Shown piece by piece: positions 56,544 to 64,000 of a stretch of DNA of 64,000 bases. The stretch is from Brucella haematophila. Its GTDB lineage: Bacteria > Pseudomonadota > Alphaproteobacteria > Rhizobiales > Rhizobiaceae. The position numbers and the translations under genes were made by a program. The notes under the pieces were generated by a model. It did not search any database. It was not told the origin of the DNA and saw only the letters and a program-made list of their open reading frames with translations. The stretch lies in contig NZ_VCPE01000016.1 of NCBI RefSeq assembly GCF_005938105.1, positions 62,001-126,000 on the forward strand, given 5' to 3'. Every line of letters begins with the position of its first letter. Position 1 is the first letter of the stretch.

Positions 56544-56786
56544 TTAGCCCGCTGCTTCGTTCGTCAGAACGATCCAGCGTTTGTCCTTCGAGATCGGAGC
56601 CGATTCCTGAATGGAAACGGAATCACCAACCTTGAACTGGTTGTTTTCGTCATGCGCCTTGTACTTCTTCGACTGACGCACGGTCTTCTGGAGGAGCGGA
56701 TGCGAATAGCGACGCTCAACCTTAACCACAACAGTCTTGTCGTTCTTATCGCTGACGACAACGCCCTGCAGAACGCGTTTAGGCAT
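56544..56786 (-). CDS. rpsQ: 30S ribosomal protein S17
   Basis: An 80-residue OB-fold protein: [47 protein letters not shown]. It nucleates the 16S 5' domain. It is the last S10-type gene before rplN. Confidence 0.98.
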   Translation of the reverse strand: MPKRVLQGVVVSDKNDKTVVVKVERRYSHPLLQKTVRQSKKYKAHDENNQFKVGDSVSIQESAPISKDKRWIVLTNEAAG

Positions 56787-56798
56787 GATATTTTTTCC

Positions 56799-56999
56799 TT
56801 ATGCCTTGCTTTCGGCCGCCTTCTGGCGGGCAATAGTCTTAATACGCGCGATGTCGCGGCGAACCTGCTTCACGCGCGCGGTCTTTTCGAGCTGGCCGGT
56901 AGCCTTCTGAAAGCGCAGATTGAACTGTTCTTTCTTCAGTGCGGCCAACTCATCGTTCATCTGATCGGTGCTTTTCGCCCGAACGTCTGCGGCTTTCAT
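56799..56999 (-). CDS. rpmC: 50S ribosomal protein L29
   Basis: A 66-residue helical protein at the tunnel exit ([37 protein letters not shown]), which helps dock trigger factor and SRP. Between rplP and rpsQ in the usual order. Confidence 0.98.
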   Translation of the reverse strand: MKAADVRAKSTDQMNDELAALKKEQFNLRFQKATGQLEKTARVKQVRRDIARIKTIARQKAAESKA

Positions 57000-57011
57000 A
57001 GTTGCCTCTCC

Positions 57012-57425
57012 TTATTCAGCAATGCGCTGGATAAAGCGCGTCTTGATCGGCAACTTTGCTGCGCCGAGTCTGAGGGCTTCGCGTGCCACATCTTCGGGTA
57101 CGCCGTCAAGCTCAAACATCACGCGACCTGGTGCCACACGGCATGCCCAGTAGTCAACCGAACCCTTACCTTTACCCATACGGACTTCGGTAGGCTTCGA
57201 AGTAACCGGCAGGTCAGGGAAGATGCGGATCCACACGCGACCGGCACGTTTCATGTGACGGGTGATCGCGCGGCGAGCCGCTTCGATCTGACGTGCGGTG
57301 ACGCGTTCCGGCTCGAGAGCCTTCAGACCGAAAGCACCGAAATTCAGATCCGTGCCGCCTTTCGAGTTGCCGTGGATACGGCCCTTGAACTGCTTGCGGA
57401 ACTTGGTGCGCTTAGGCTGCATCAT
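57012..57425 (-). CDS. rplP: 50S ribosomal protein L16
   Basis: A 137-residue protein: [75 protein letters not shown]. It sits at the A-site side of the central protuberance. The start uses one of two adjacent ATG codons. Confidence 0.98.
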   Translation of the reverse strand: MMQPKRTKFRKQFKGRIHGNSKGGTDLNFGAFGLKALEPERVTARQIEAARRAITRHMKRAGRVWIRIFPDLPVTSKPTEVRMGKGKGSVDYWACRVAPGRVMFELDGVPEDVAREALRLGAAKLPIKTRFIQRIAE

Positions 57426-57463
57426 TGTTCTCTACTCCAAATTTCTCGCCCGCGGCCCGCTTT

Positions 57464-58174
57464 TTAAGCGTTTTCGCGGCGGCGGTTCGACGAGGAACCC
57501 TGATTGTCACCCTCGACCGCACGACGTTCGGAAGCCATCGGATCGTGTTCAAGGATCTCGCCCTTGAAGACCCAGACCTTCACGCCGCAGATACCATAAG
57601 CGGTCTTCGCTTCTGCTGTGCCGTAGTCAATATCGGCGCGCAGAGTATGAAGCGGAACGCGACCTTCACGGTACCATTCCATGCGAGCGATTTCCGCGCC
57701 ACCCAGACGACCCGAGCAGTTGATACGGATACCTTCGGCTCCAAGACGCATTGCCGACTGAACGGAACGCTTCATGGCGCGACGGAATGCCACACGGCGT
57801 TCGAGCTGCTGAGCGATCGACTGAGCGATCAGCGTAGCGTCGATTTCCGGCTTGCGAACTTCAACGATGTTGAGCGAAGTATCGGCATTGGTCATCTCGG
57901 AAAGCTTCTTGCGGAGCTTTTCGATGTCTGCACCCTTCTTGCCGATGATGATGCCCGGACGAGCCGAGTGAATCGTCACGCGGCACTTCTTGTGCGGACG
58001 CTCAATTACGATCTTCGAAATCGCAGCCTGCTTGAGTTCCTCGGTGAGGAACTCACGGATCTTGACATCTTCATGCAGCAGCTTGCCGTACTCACCGGTA
58101 TTTGCGTACCAACGCGAATCCCAGGTGCGGTTGATGCCGAGACGAAGACCGATCGGATTAATCTTCTGACCCAT
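57464..58174 (-). CDS. rpsC: 30S ribosomal protein S3
   Basis: A 236-residue protein: [45 protein letters not shown] domain around [20 protein letters not shown], and a basic C-terminus. It forms the mRNA entry site and helicase. Start and rplV end overlap by one base. Confidence 0.98.
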   Translation of the reverse strand: MGQKINPIGLRLGINRTWDSRWYANTGEYGKLLHEDVKIREFLTEELKQAAISKIVIERPHKKCRVTIHSARPGIIIGKKGADIEKLRKKLSEMTNADTSLNIVEVRKPEIDATLIAQSIAQQLERRVAFRRAMKRSVQSAMRLGAEGIRINCSGRLGGAEIARMEWYREGRVPLHTLRADIDYGTAEAKTAYGICGVKVWVFKGEILEHDPMASERRAVEGDNQGSSSNRRRENA

Positions 58175-58563
58175 TATGCGGCCTCCCCTTTTTCCGCGAC
58201 TTCGCGGACAACAATGGTGAGATGCGAAAACGGCTTCTCGATGCGGCTTGCCTTACCACGTCCGCGGACATGGAAGCGCTTCATGACGATCGACTTACCG
58301 ACATAGGCTTCGGCGACGATCAGAGCATCGACGTCGAGGTCGTGATTGTTTTCAGCGTTTGCAATCGCCGACTCAAGCGTCTTCTTAACCGTATCGGCGA
58401 TCCGCTTGCGCGAGAACGTCAGATCGGCAAGTGCCGCATTCACTTTCTTGCCGCGAATCATGCTCGCGACAAGGTTAAGCTTCTGCGGGCTGACGCGGAG
58501 CGTACGGGCGACGGCTTTCGCCTCGTTATCCTTAAGCTGGCGGGGAGCCTTGGCCTTGCCCAT
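58174..58563 (-). CDS. rplV: 50S ribosomal protein L22
   Basis: A 129-residue protein: [49 protein letters not shown], plus the beta-hairpin tip that lines the exit tunnel ([20 protein letters not shown]), a known macrolide-sensitivity site. One-base overlap with rpsC. Confidence 0.98.
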   Translation of the reverse strand: MGKAKAPRQLKDNEAKAVARTLRVSPQKLNLVASMIRGKKVNAALADLTFSRKRIADTVKKTLESAIANAENNHDLDVDALIVAEAYVGKSIVMKRFHVRGRGKASRIEKPFSHLTIVVREVAEKGEAA

Positions 58564-58565
58564 CG

Positions 58566-58844
58566 TTACTTCCTCTTTGCCTTCTTGTCCGCGCCGTGAC
58601 CGTAGTAGGTACGCGTGGGCGCGAATTCACCGAACTTGTGTCCGACCATTTCTTCCGAAATCGACACCGGCACATGCTTGTTGCCGTTGTAGACGCCGAA
58701 AGTCAGACCGACAAACTGCGGCAGAATGGTGGAGCGGCGGCTCCACATCTTGATAACTTCATTACGACCGCCTTCGCGTACCTTCTCAGCCTTCTTGAGA
58801 AGATAGCCGTCGACAAACGGACCTTTCCAAACTGAACGAGCCAC
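58566..58844 (-). CDS. rpsS: 30S ribosomal protein S19
   Basis: A 92-residue head protein: [60 protein letters not shown] and [16 protein letters not shown]. It follows rplB. Confidence 0.98.
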   Translation of the reverse strand: MARSVWKGPFVDGYLLKKAEKVREGGRNEVIKMWSRRSTILPQFVGLTFGVYNGNKHVPVSISEEMVGHKFGEFAPTRTYYGHGADKKAKRK

Positions 58845-58859
58845 TTCAGACTACCTCTC

Positions 58860-59693
58860 TTACTTCTTGCGCTGATGGCGCGAACGCATGATGAACTTGT
58901 CAGTCGCCTTGTTCGAGCGCGTCTTCTTGCCCTTCGTAGGCTTGCCCCACGGAGTAACAGGGTGACGACCACCCGAGGTACGACCTTCACCACCACCATG
59001 CGGGTGATCGACCGGGTTCATTGCAACACCGCGAACGTGCGGACGCTTGCCACGCCATACCGAACGACCGGCCTTGCCGTCGTTGATATTGCCGTGATCC
59101 GGGTTCGAAACTGCACCAACCGAAGCGAAGCAGGCGCCGGAAACCAGACGCTGTTCACCAGAGTTGAGGCGCAGGATCGCCATGCCCTGGTCGCGACCGA
59201 CGAGCTGGGCGTAGGTGCCAGCCGAACGTGCGATCTGACCGCCCTTACCAGGCTTCAGTTCGACGTTGTGGACGATCGTGCCAACTGGCATCGAAGCGAG
59301 CGGCATTGCGTTGCCCGGCTTAACGTCAACGGAGTTACCAGCAACAACCTTGTCGCCAACAGCAAGACGCTGCGGAGCCAGGATGTATGCGAGTTCGCCG
59401 TCTTCGTAACGGATCAGCGCGATGAACGCGGTGCGGTTCGGATCGTATTCCAGGCGTTCGACGGTGCCGACGACGTCAAGCTTGCGACGCTTGAAGTCGA
59501 TGAAGCGGTACGAACGCTTATGACCACCGCCCTGAAAGCGAACGGTGATACGACCGGTGTTGTTACGGCCACCCTTCTTGGACAGACCTTCGGTCAAAGA
59601 CTTGACCGGCTTGCCCTTGTAGAGTTCCGAGCGATCCACGATGACCAGCTGACGCTGGCTCGGCGTGGTCGGATTAAAATGCTTGAGTGCCAT
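58860..59693 (-). CDS. rplB: 50S ribosomal protein L2
   Basis: A 277-residue large-subunit core protein: [50 protein letters not shown], with [26 protein letters not shown] near the C-terminus, where the conserved His lies by the peptidyl-transferase centre. Confidence 0.98.
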   Translation of the reverse strand: MALKHFNPTTPSQRQLVIVDRSELYKGKPVKSLTEGLSKKGGRNNTGRITVRFQGGGHKRSYRFIDFKRRKLDVVGTVERLEYDPNRTAFIALIRYEDGELAYILAPQRLAVGDKVVAGNSVDVKPGNAMPLASMPVGTIVHNVELKPGKGGQIARSAGTYAQLVGRDQGMAILRLNSGEQRLVSGACFASVGAVSNPDHGNINDGKAGRSVWRGKRPHVRGVAMNPVDHPHGGGEGRTSGGRHPVTPWGKPTKGKKTRSNKATDKFIMRSRHQRKK

Positions 59694-59714
59694 TGTCTCT
59701 TACTCCATGGCCTC

Positions 59715-60008
59715 TCAGAGACCGGTCGAAACGTCGATGCTCTGGCCTTCGGCCAAAGTAACGATCGCTTTCTTGACGTCGCTCTGGCGCCCGATAATGC
59801 CGCGGAACCGCTTGACCTTACCTTTGCGCACTGCAGTGTTGACTGCGGTAACCTTGACGCCGAACAGCGCTTCGACTGCAGCCTTGATTTCCGGCTTCGT
59901 TGCCTTGCGGGCTACGTTGAAGACGACCTGGTTGTGTTCAGAAACCAGAGTAGACTTCTCGGTGATAACCGGGCTGACGATCACGTCGTAATGGCGAAGA
60001 TCAGTCAT
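59715..60008 (-). CDS. rplW: 50S ribosomal protein L23
   Basis: A 97-residue tunnel-exit protein: [55 protein letters not shown]. It docks trigger factor and SRP. Its start overlaps the rplD end by 4 bases. Confidence 0.98.
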   Translation of the reverse strand: MTDLRHYDVIVSPVITEKSTLVSEHNQVVFNVARKATKPEIKAAVEALFGVKVTAVNTAVRKGKVKRFRGIIGRQSDVKKAIVTLAEGQSIDVSTGL

Positions 60009-60625
60009 TTGAAACGCTCCTCGAGGGCTTCGACAGCCGCCTTGGAAAGCACGAGCTTGCCACGGCGAAGAATGTCGTAAACATTGATGCCCTGCACTGG
60101 CAGAACGTCGATGTTCGGGATGTTCGAAGCCGCACGCTGGAAGTTCACGTCGATCTCTGCACCACCGATGAGGAGTGCATTTTCCAGACCGAGCTTGGCG
60201 AACTGAGAAACAAGCTGCTTCGTCTTGGCTTCGGTAGCCGCCAGATCATCGATGATGATCAGGTCGGATGCCTTTGCCTTGGCGGAAAGAGCATGACGCA
60301 GGCCAAGAGCGCGAACCTTCTTCGGCAGGTCGTGTTCATGACTACGGACAACTGGTCCGTGAGCCTGACCACCACCGCGGAACTGCGGAGCGCGAGCCGA
60401 ATGGTGACGAGCGCGACCCGTACCCTTCTGCTTGTACATCTTCGCGCCGGTGCGGCTTACGTCGCCACGGCCCTGAGCCTGATGGGAGCCCTGCTGGCGG
60501 CGAGCCAGCTGCCAGCGCACAACGCGCTGAAGAATGTCGTCACGCGGGTCGAGGCCGAAGATATCTTCGTTCAGCTTGACCTTGCCGGCATCCTTGCCTT
60601 CAAGAGTTGTAATCGTGAGATCCAT
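60005..60625 (-). CDS. rplD: 50S ribosomal protein L4
   Basis: A 206-residue protein: [76 protein letters not shown]; the extended loop lines the tunnel. In E. coli, L4 represses the S10 operon by acting on its leader; whether that occurs here is unknown. Confidence 0.98.
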   Translation of the reverse strand: MDLTITTLEGKDAGKVKLNEDIFGLDPRDDILQRVVRWQLARRQQGSHQAQGRGDVSRTGAKMYKQKGTGRARHHSARAPQFRGGGQAHGPVVRSHEHDLPKKVRALGLRHALSAKAKASDLIIIDDLAATEAKTKQLVSQFAKLGLENALLIGGAEIDVNFQRAASNIPNIDVLPVQGINVYDILRRGKLVLSKAAVEALEERFK

Positions 60626-61341
60626 TATTCGGCTCCCTCAGTCGCGGCGACTTCAGCCTTGGCGGCACCTGCACGCAGAGCGGCCGGCTTCGGCGCGCTT
60701 TCTGGCAGCGAGACCTTGACTGCGTCGCGGACGATGATCCAGGCGCCCTTGGAGCCCGGAACCGCGCCGCGGACCAGAATGAGGCCACGATCAGTGTCCG
60801 TCGAGACAACTTCAATATTCTGCGTGGTCACGCGGGTCTGGCCCATATGACCAGCCATCTTCTTGCCCTTGAACACCTTACCCGGGTCCTGACGCTGACC
60901 GGTCGAGCCGTGAGCGCGGTGGGTAACGGAGTTACCGTGGGAGGCACGATGACCAGCAAAATTGTGACGCTTCATAACACCGGCAAAACCTTTACCGATC
61001 GAAGTACCCGTCACGTCGACCTTCTGGCCGGCGACGAAGTGTTCGGCGGTGATTTCCGCGCCGACTTCGAGGAGGTTGTCCGGAGAAACGCGGAATTCCG
61101 CAAGCTTCGCCTTGGGCTCGACCTCGGCCTTCGCGAAATGACCGCGCATAGCCTTGGACGTGTTCTTTACCTTGGCGATACCAACGCCAAGCTGAACAGC
61201 CGTGTAACCATTCTTTTCAACTGTACGCTGAGCTACCACGTGGCAATTCTCCATGCGGAGAACCGTCACCGGCACATGCTCGCCGGCGTCGTTATAGACG
61301 CGGGTCATGCCCAGCTTCTGTGCAATAACACCTGAACGCAT
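60625..61341 (-). CDS. rplC: 50S ribosomal protein L3
   Basis: A 238-residue protein from ATG 61339-61341 ([21 protein letters not shown]). The seven residues upstream in frame are not conserved. Central [56 protein letters not shown] is the conserved region near the peptidyl-transferase centre. The C-terminal about 30 residues are Ala/Glu rich. It shares a TAATG junction with rplD. Confidence 0.98.
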   Translation of the reverse strand: MRSGVIAQKLGMTRVYNDAGEHVPVTVLRMENCHVVAQRTVEKNGYTAVQLGVGIAKVKNTSKAMRGHFAKAEVEPKAKLAEFRVSPDNLLEVGAEITAEHFVAGQKVDVTGTSIGKGFAGVMKRHNFAGHRASHGNSVTHRAHGSTGQRQDPGKVFKGKKMAGHMGQTRVTTQNIEVVSTDTDRGLILVRGAVPGSKGAWIIVRDAVKVSLPESAPKPAALRAGAAKAEVAATEGAE

Positions 61342-61370
61342 CGGGTTCGTTCCTTCCGTCCTCAAGCCGA

Positions 61371-61679
61371 TTAAAGCTTGATCTCGACATCGACACCGGC
61401 GGACAGATCGAGCTTCATCAGCGCGTCAACAGTCTGCGGGGTCGGGTCAACGATATCGAGAAGACGCTTGTGCGTGCGCATCTCGAACTGCTCGCGGCTC
61501 TTCTTGTCGATGTGCGGCGACCGGTTAACTGTGAACTTTTCGATCCGCGTAGGAAGCGGGATCGGTCCGCGCACATTTGCACCGGTACGCTTGGCAGTCG
61601 ACACGATTTCCCGCGTCGAAGCGTCAAGGATCCGATGATCAAACGCCTTAAGGCGAATGCGGATGTTTTGACCGTTCAT
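61371..61679 (-). CDS. rpsJ: 30S ribosomal protein S10
   Basis: A 102-residue protein: [79 protein letters not shown]. It binds NusB in transcription antitermination as well as the 30S head. First gene of the S10 block, 59 bases after tuf. Confidence 0.98.
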   Translation of the reverse strand: MNGQNIRIRLKAFDHRILDASTREIVSTAKRTGANVRGPIPLPTRIEKFTVNRSPHIDKKSREQFEMRTHKRLLDIVDPTPQTVDALMKLDLSAGVDVEIKL

Positions 61680-61738
61680 TTCATCTGTTCCTTGTTACGC
61701 GGAGCGTCTCCGGAGAGACGCTCCTGCACAAACCTTAA

Positions 61739-62914
61739 TTACTCGATGATCGAAGCGACGATGCCTGCACCGACGGTGCGGCCACCTTCACGGATAGCGA
61801 AGCGGAGCTTCTCTTCCATGGCGATCGGGACGATCAGCGTGACGTCAACGGTGACGTTGTCGCCTGGCATAACCATTTCCGTGCCTTCCGGCAGGGTCAC
61901 AACACCGGTCACGTCAGTCGTACGGAAGTAGAACTGCGGGCGGTAGTTGGTGAAGAACGGCGTATGACGGCCACCTTCGTCCTTGGTCAGAATGTAAGCT
62001 TCTGCCTTGAACTTGGTGTGCGGCTTAACCGAACCCGGCTTGCAGAGAACCTGACCGCGCTCAACGTCTTCACGGCCGATACCACGAACCAGTGCGCCGA
62101 TGTTGTCGCCAGCCTGGCCCTGATCGAGCAGCTTGCGGAACATTTCAACGCCGGTAACCGTTGTCTTGCCGGTGGCCTTGATGCCGACGATTTCAACTTC
62201 TTCGCCAACCTTGACGATACCGCGCTCAACGCGACCCGTCACAACCGTACCGCGACCCGAGATCGAGAACACGTCTTCGATCGGCATCAGGAACGGCTGG
62301 TCGATCGGACGTTCCGGGGTCGGAATGTAGCTGTCGACTGCGTCCATCAGGTTGCGAATGGCGTCTTCGCCGAGTTCCTTCGAGGAATCTTCGAGAGCTG
62401 CCAGAGCCGAACCCTTGACGATCGGAACTTCGTCGCCCGGGAAGTCGTACTTCGAGAGAAGTTCGCGAACTTCCAGTTCAACCAGTTCGAGCAGTTCTGC
62501 GTCGTCAACCTGATCGCACTTGTTCAGGAACACAACGATTGCCGGAACGCCAACCTGACGAGCGAGCAGGATGTGCTCACGGGTCTGCGGCATCGGGCCG
62601 TCAGCAGCCGAAACAACCAGGATCGCGCCGTCCATCTGTGCAGCGCCGGTGATCATGTTCTTCACATAGTCAGCGTGGCCTGGGCAATCGACGTGGGCGT
62701 AGTGACGAGCTGCGGTTTCGTACTCAACGTGAGCCGTCGAGATCGTGATACCGCGGGCGCGTTCTTCCGGTGCAGCGTCGATCTGGTCATACGCCTTGAA
62801 TTCACCGAAAAACTTCGTGATTGCCGCAGTCAGCGAGGTCTTGCCATGGTCAACGTGACCGATGGTGCCGATGTTAACGTGGGGCTTCGTACGTTCAAAC
62901 TTACTCTTTGCCAT
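61739..62914 (-). CDS. tuf: Elongation factor Tu
   Basis: A 391-residue GTPase that brings aminoacyl-tRNA to the ribosome. G1 is GHVDHGKT at about 19-26; DCPGHADY is G3; NKCD is G4; the switch I region ([10 protein letters not shown]) is intact. Domain II/III have the kirromycin/EF-Ts contact surfaces. It follows fusA (63 bases) and precedes rpsJ, so it is on the str-like transcript. One tuf copy is in this window; a second may lie elsewhere. Confidence 0.98.
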   Translation of the reverse strand: MAKSKFERTKPHVNIGTIGHVDHGKTSLTAAITKFFGEFKAYDQIDAAPEERARGITISTAHVEYETAARHYAHVDCPGHADYVKNMITGAAQMDGAILVVSAADGPMPQTREHILLARQVGVPAIVVFLNKCDQVDDAELLELVELEVRELLSKYDFPGDEVPIVKGSALAALEDSSKELGEDAIRNLMDAVDSYIPTPERPIDQPFLMPIEDVFSISGRGTVVTGRVERGIVKVGEEVEIVGIKATGKTTVTGVEMFRKLLDQGQAGDNIGALVRGIGREDVERGQVLCKPGSVKPHTKFKAEAYILTKDEGGRHTPFFTNYRPQFYFRTTDVTGVVTLPEGTEMVMPGDNVTVDVTLIVPIAMEEKLRFAIREGGRTVGAGIVASIIE

Positions 62915-62977
62915 TTGAGCTCTCCGTAAATTTAGCCTGCTCAGGCATTCTTTTGATTGGGAGCGTAACCTAGACGG

Positions 62978-64000
62978 TTACGCAAACTTCTTTTGGATTT
63001 CCTGTGCGACCGCCGTCGGAACCGGCTCATAATGGTCGAACTGCATCGTGTACTGTGCACGGCCCTGGGACATCGAACGCAGCGAGTTCACGTAGCCAAA
63101 CATGTTGGCGAGCGGAACGTTTGCATTGACGACCGTGGCGATGCCGCGGGCTTCGGTGCCGGAAATCTGACCGCGACGCGAGTTCAGATCGCCGATAACG
63201 TCACCAACGTAATCTTCCGGCGTAACAACCTCGACCTTCATGATCGGCTCGAGGAGCTGGGCGCCAGCCTTCTGCGCACCTTCACGGAACGCTGCACGGG
63301 ACGCGATTTCGAAGGCGAGAACAGACGAGTCAACGTCATGATATGCGCCGTCGATCAGGGTGGCCTTCACGCCGAGCATCGGGAAGCCGGCGAGCGGACC
63401 CGCACCCATGACGCTTTCGATACCCTTCTGGACACCCGGAATGTATTCCTTCGGAACCGAGCCGCCGACGATCTTCGATTCGAAGATGAAATCGTCGCCA
63501 TCATGCGGTTCGAAGATGATCTTCACGCGAGCGAACTGACCCGAACCACCCGACTGCTTCTTGTGGGTGTAATCGATTTCAGCCTGACGGGTGATCGATT
63601 CACGGTAAGCAACCTGCGGAGCACCGACGTTAGCTTCAACCTTGAATTCGCGCTTCATGCGATCGACGAGAATGTCGAGGTGAAGTTCGCCCATGCCGGC
63701 GATGATGGTCTGACCGGATTCTTCATCCGACTTGACGCGGAACGAAGGATCTTCAGCAGCCAGACGATTGAGCGCGATGCCCATCTTTTCCTGGTCGGCC
63801 TTGGTCTTCGGCTCGATCGCGATTTCGATAACCGGATCCGGGAATTCCATGCGTTCAAGGATAACCGGCTTCAGCGGATCGCAGAGCGTATCGCCAGTGG
63901 TGGTTTCCTTGAGGCCAGCCAGAGCAACGATGTCGCCTGCGAAGGCTTCTTCGATGTCTTCACGGCTGTTCGAGTGCATCTGCAGCATACGGCCGATGCG
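62978..64000 (-). CDS. fusA: Elongation factor G (partial, N-terminus outside window)
   Basis: About 340 C-terminal residues are visible, starting [33 protein letters not shown] at the window edge. Domains III to V are present, with [18 protein letters not shown] and the [36 protein letters not shown] segment of domain IV/V. EF-G catalyses translocation. The G domain and the upstream rpsL-rpsG, expected on the other side, are outside. Confidence 0.98.
   Translation of the reverse strand, partial: RIGRMLQMHSNSREDIEEAFAGDIVALAGLKETTTGDTLCDPLKPVILERMEFPDPVIEIAIEPKTKADQEKMGIALNRLAAEDPSFRVKSDEESGQTIIAGMGELHLDILVDRMKREFKVEANVGAPQVAYRESITRQAEIDYTHKKQSGGSGQFARVKIIFEPHDGDDFIFESKIVGGSVPKEYIPGVQKGIESVMGAGPLAGFPMLGVKATLIDGAYHDVDSSVLAFEIASRAAFREGAQKAGAQLLEPIMKVEVVTPEDYVGDVIGDLNSRRGQISGTEARGIATVVNANVPLANMFGYVNSLRSMSQGRAQYTMQFDHYEPVPTAVAQEIQKKFA

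Noticed and set aside
58875-60080. 401-residue plus-strand frame opposite rplB-rplW
   Set aside because: Shadow of the ribosomal genes on the minus strand, with no start signal or domain.

Overview
The window is chromosomal DNA from an alphaproteobacterium of the order Hyphomicrobiales, most likely the Brucella/Ochrobactrum lineage. This is judged from protein sequence and gene order: EipB (DUF1849), ClpS-ClpA, PccR beside propionyl-CoA carboxylase, the queF and recA contexts, an alphaproteobacterial LexA box (GTTC-N7-GTTC) and rhizobial-type palindromic repeats. Coding density is high and base composition fairly even. No phage, transposase, integrase, CRISPR array or secretion/toxin cluster was seen.

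Layout. 1-5973: rpsB (partial), eipB, then a RidA / glycerophosphodiesterase / FemAB-like / HIT run on the plus strand, then azlC-azlD. 6117-13410: clpS-clpA, a D,D-carboxypeptidase with a SPOR domain, a DUF1489 protein and L-serine dehydratase. 13652-19050: small and membrane proteins (a 36-residue membrane peptide, YdcF, a DUF1624 acyltransferase-like protein, VanZ, DUF2336, a DUF883-like protein) and a LiuR-like MerR regulator. 19283-28261: queF, a divergent tRNA-Cys-like gene, a DUF924 protein, and the propionate module pccR / pccB-pccA-methylmalonyl-CoA mutase. 28317-36996: aldo/keto reductase, murI-trmJ, PfpI, ribbon-helix-helix protein, icd, GST, and an ArsR regulator divergent from a NIPSNAP/ABM pair. 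37007-46844: alaS, recA with a LexA box, OmpA-like lipoprotein, lysozyme-like lipoprotein, CPBP protease, rarA and a Deg protease.

47028-64000 is the translation supercluster on the minus strand: fusA (partial), tuf, the complete S10 and spc blocks (rpsJ to secY), adk, then rpsM-rpsK-rpoA-rplQ. Terminators sit after adk and after rplQ. rpmJ is not between secY and rpsM.

How genes work together: PccB-PccA carboxylate propionyl-CoA to methylmalonyl-CoA, and the B12-dependent mutase converts that to succinyl-CoA. The ScfR-family regulator PccR is divergent from pccB, with tandem TTTSGCA-like half-sites at its start codon. ClpS feeds N-degron substrates to ClpA. The ribosomal block makes most ribosomal proteins, the core RNA polymerase alpha subunit and the Sec translocon channel as one transcription domain.

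Nothing here is a clearly new defence, biosynthetic or mobile system. The items most worth checking are the non-canonical tRNA-Cys-like gene abutting queF, the 36-residue membrane peptide, the nested inverted repeat between rplO and secY, the PccR half-site array, the Cys-rich tail on the DUF1624 protein and the basic tail on ClpA. All searches and folding computations remain to be run.
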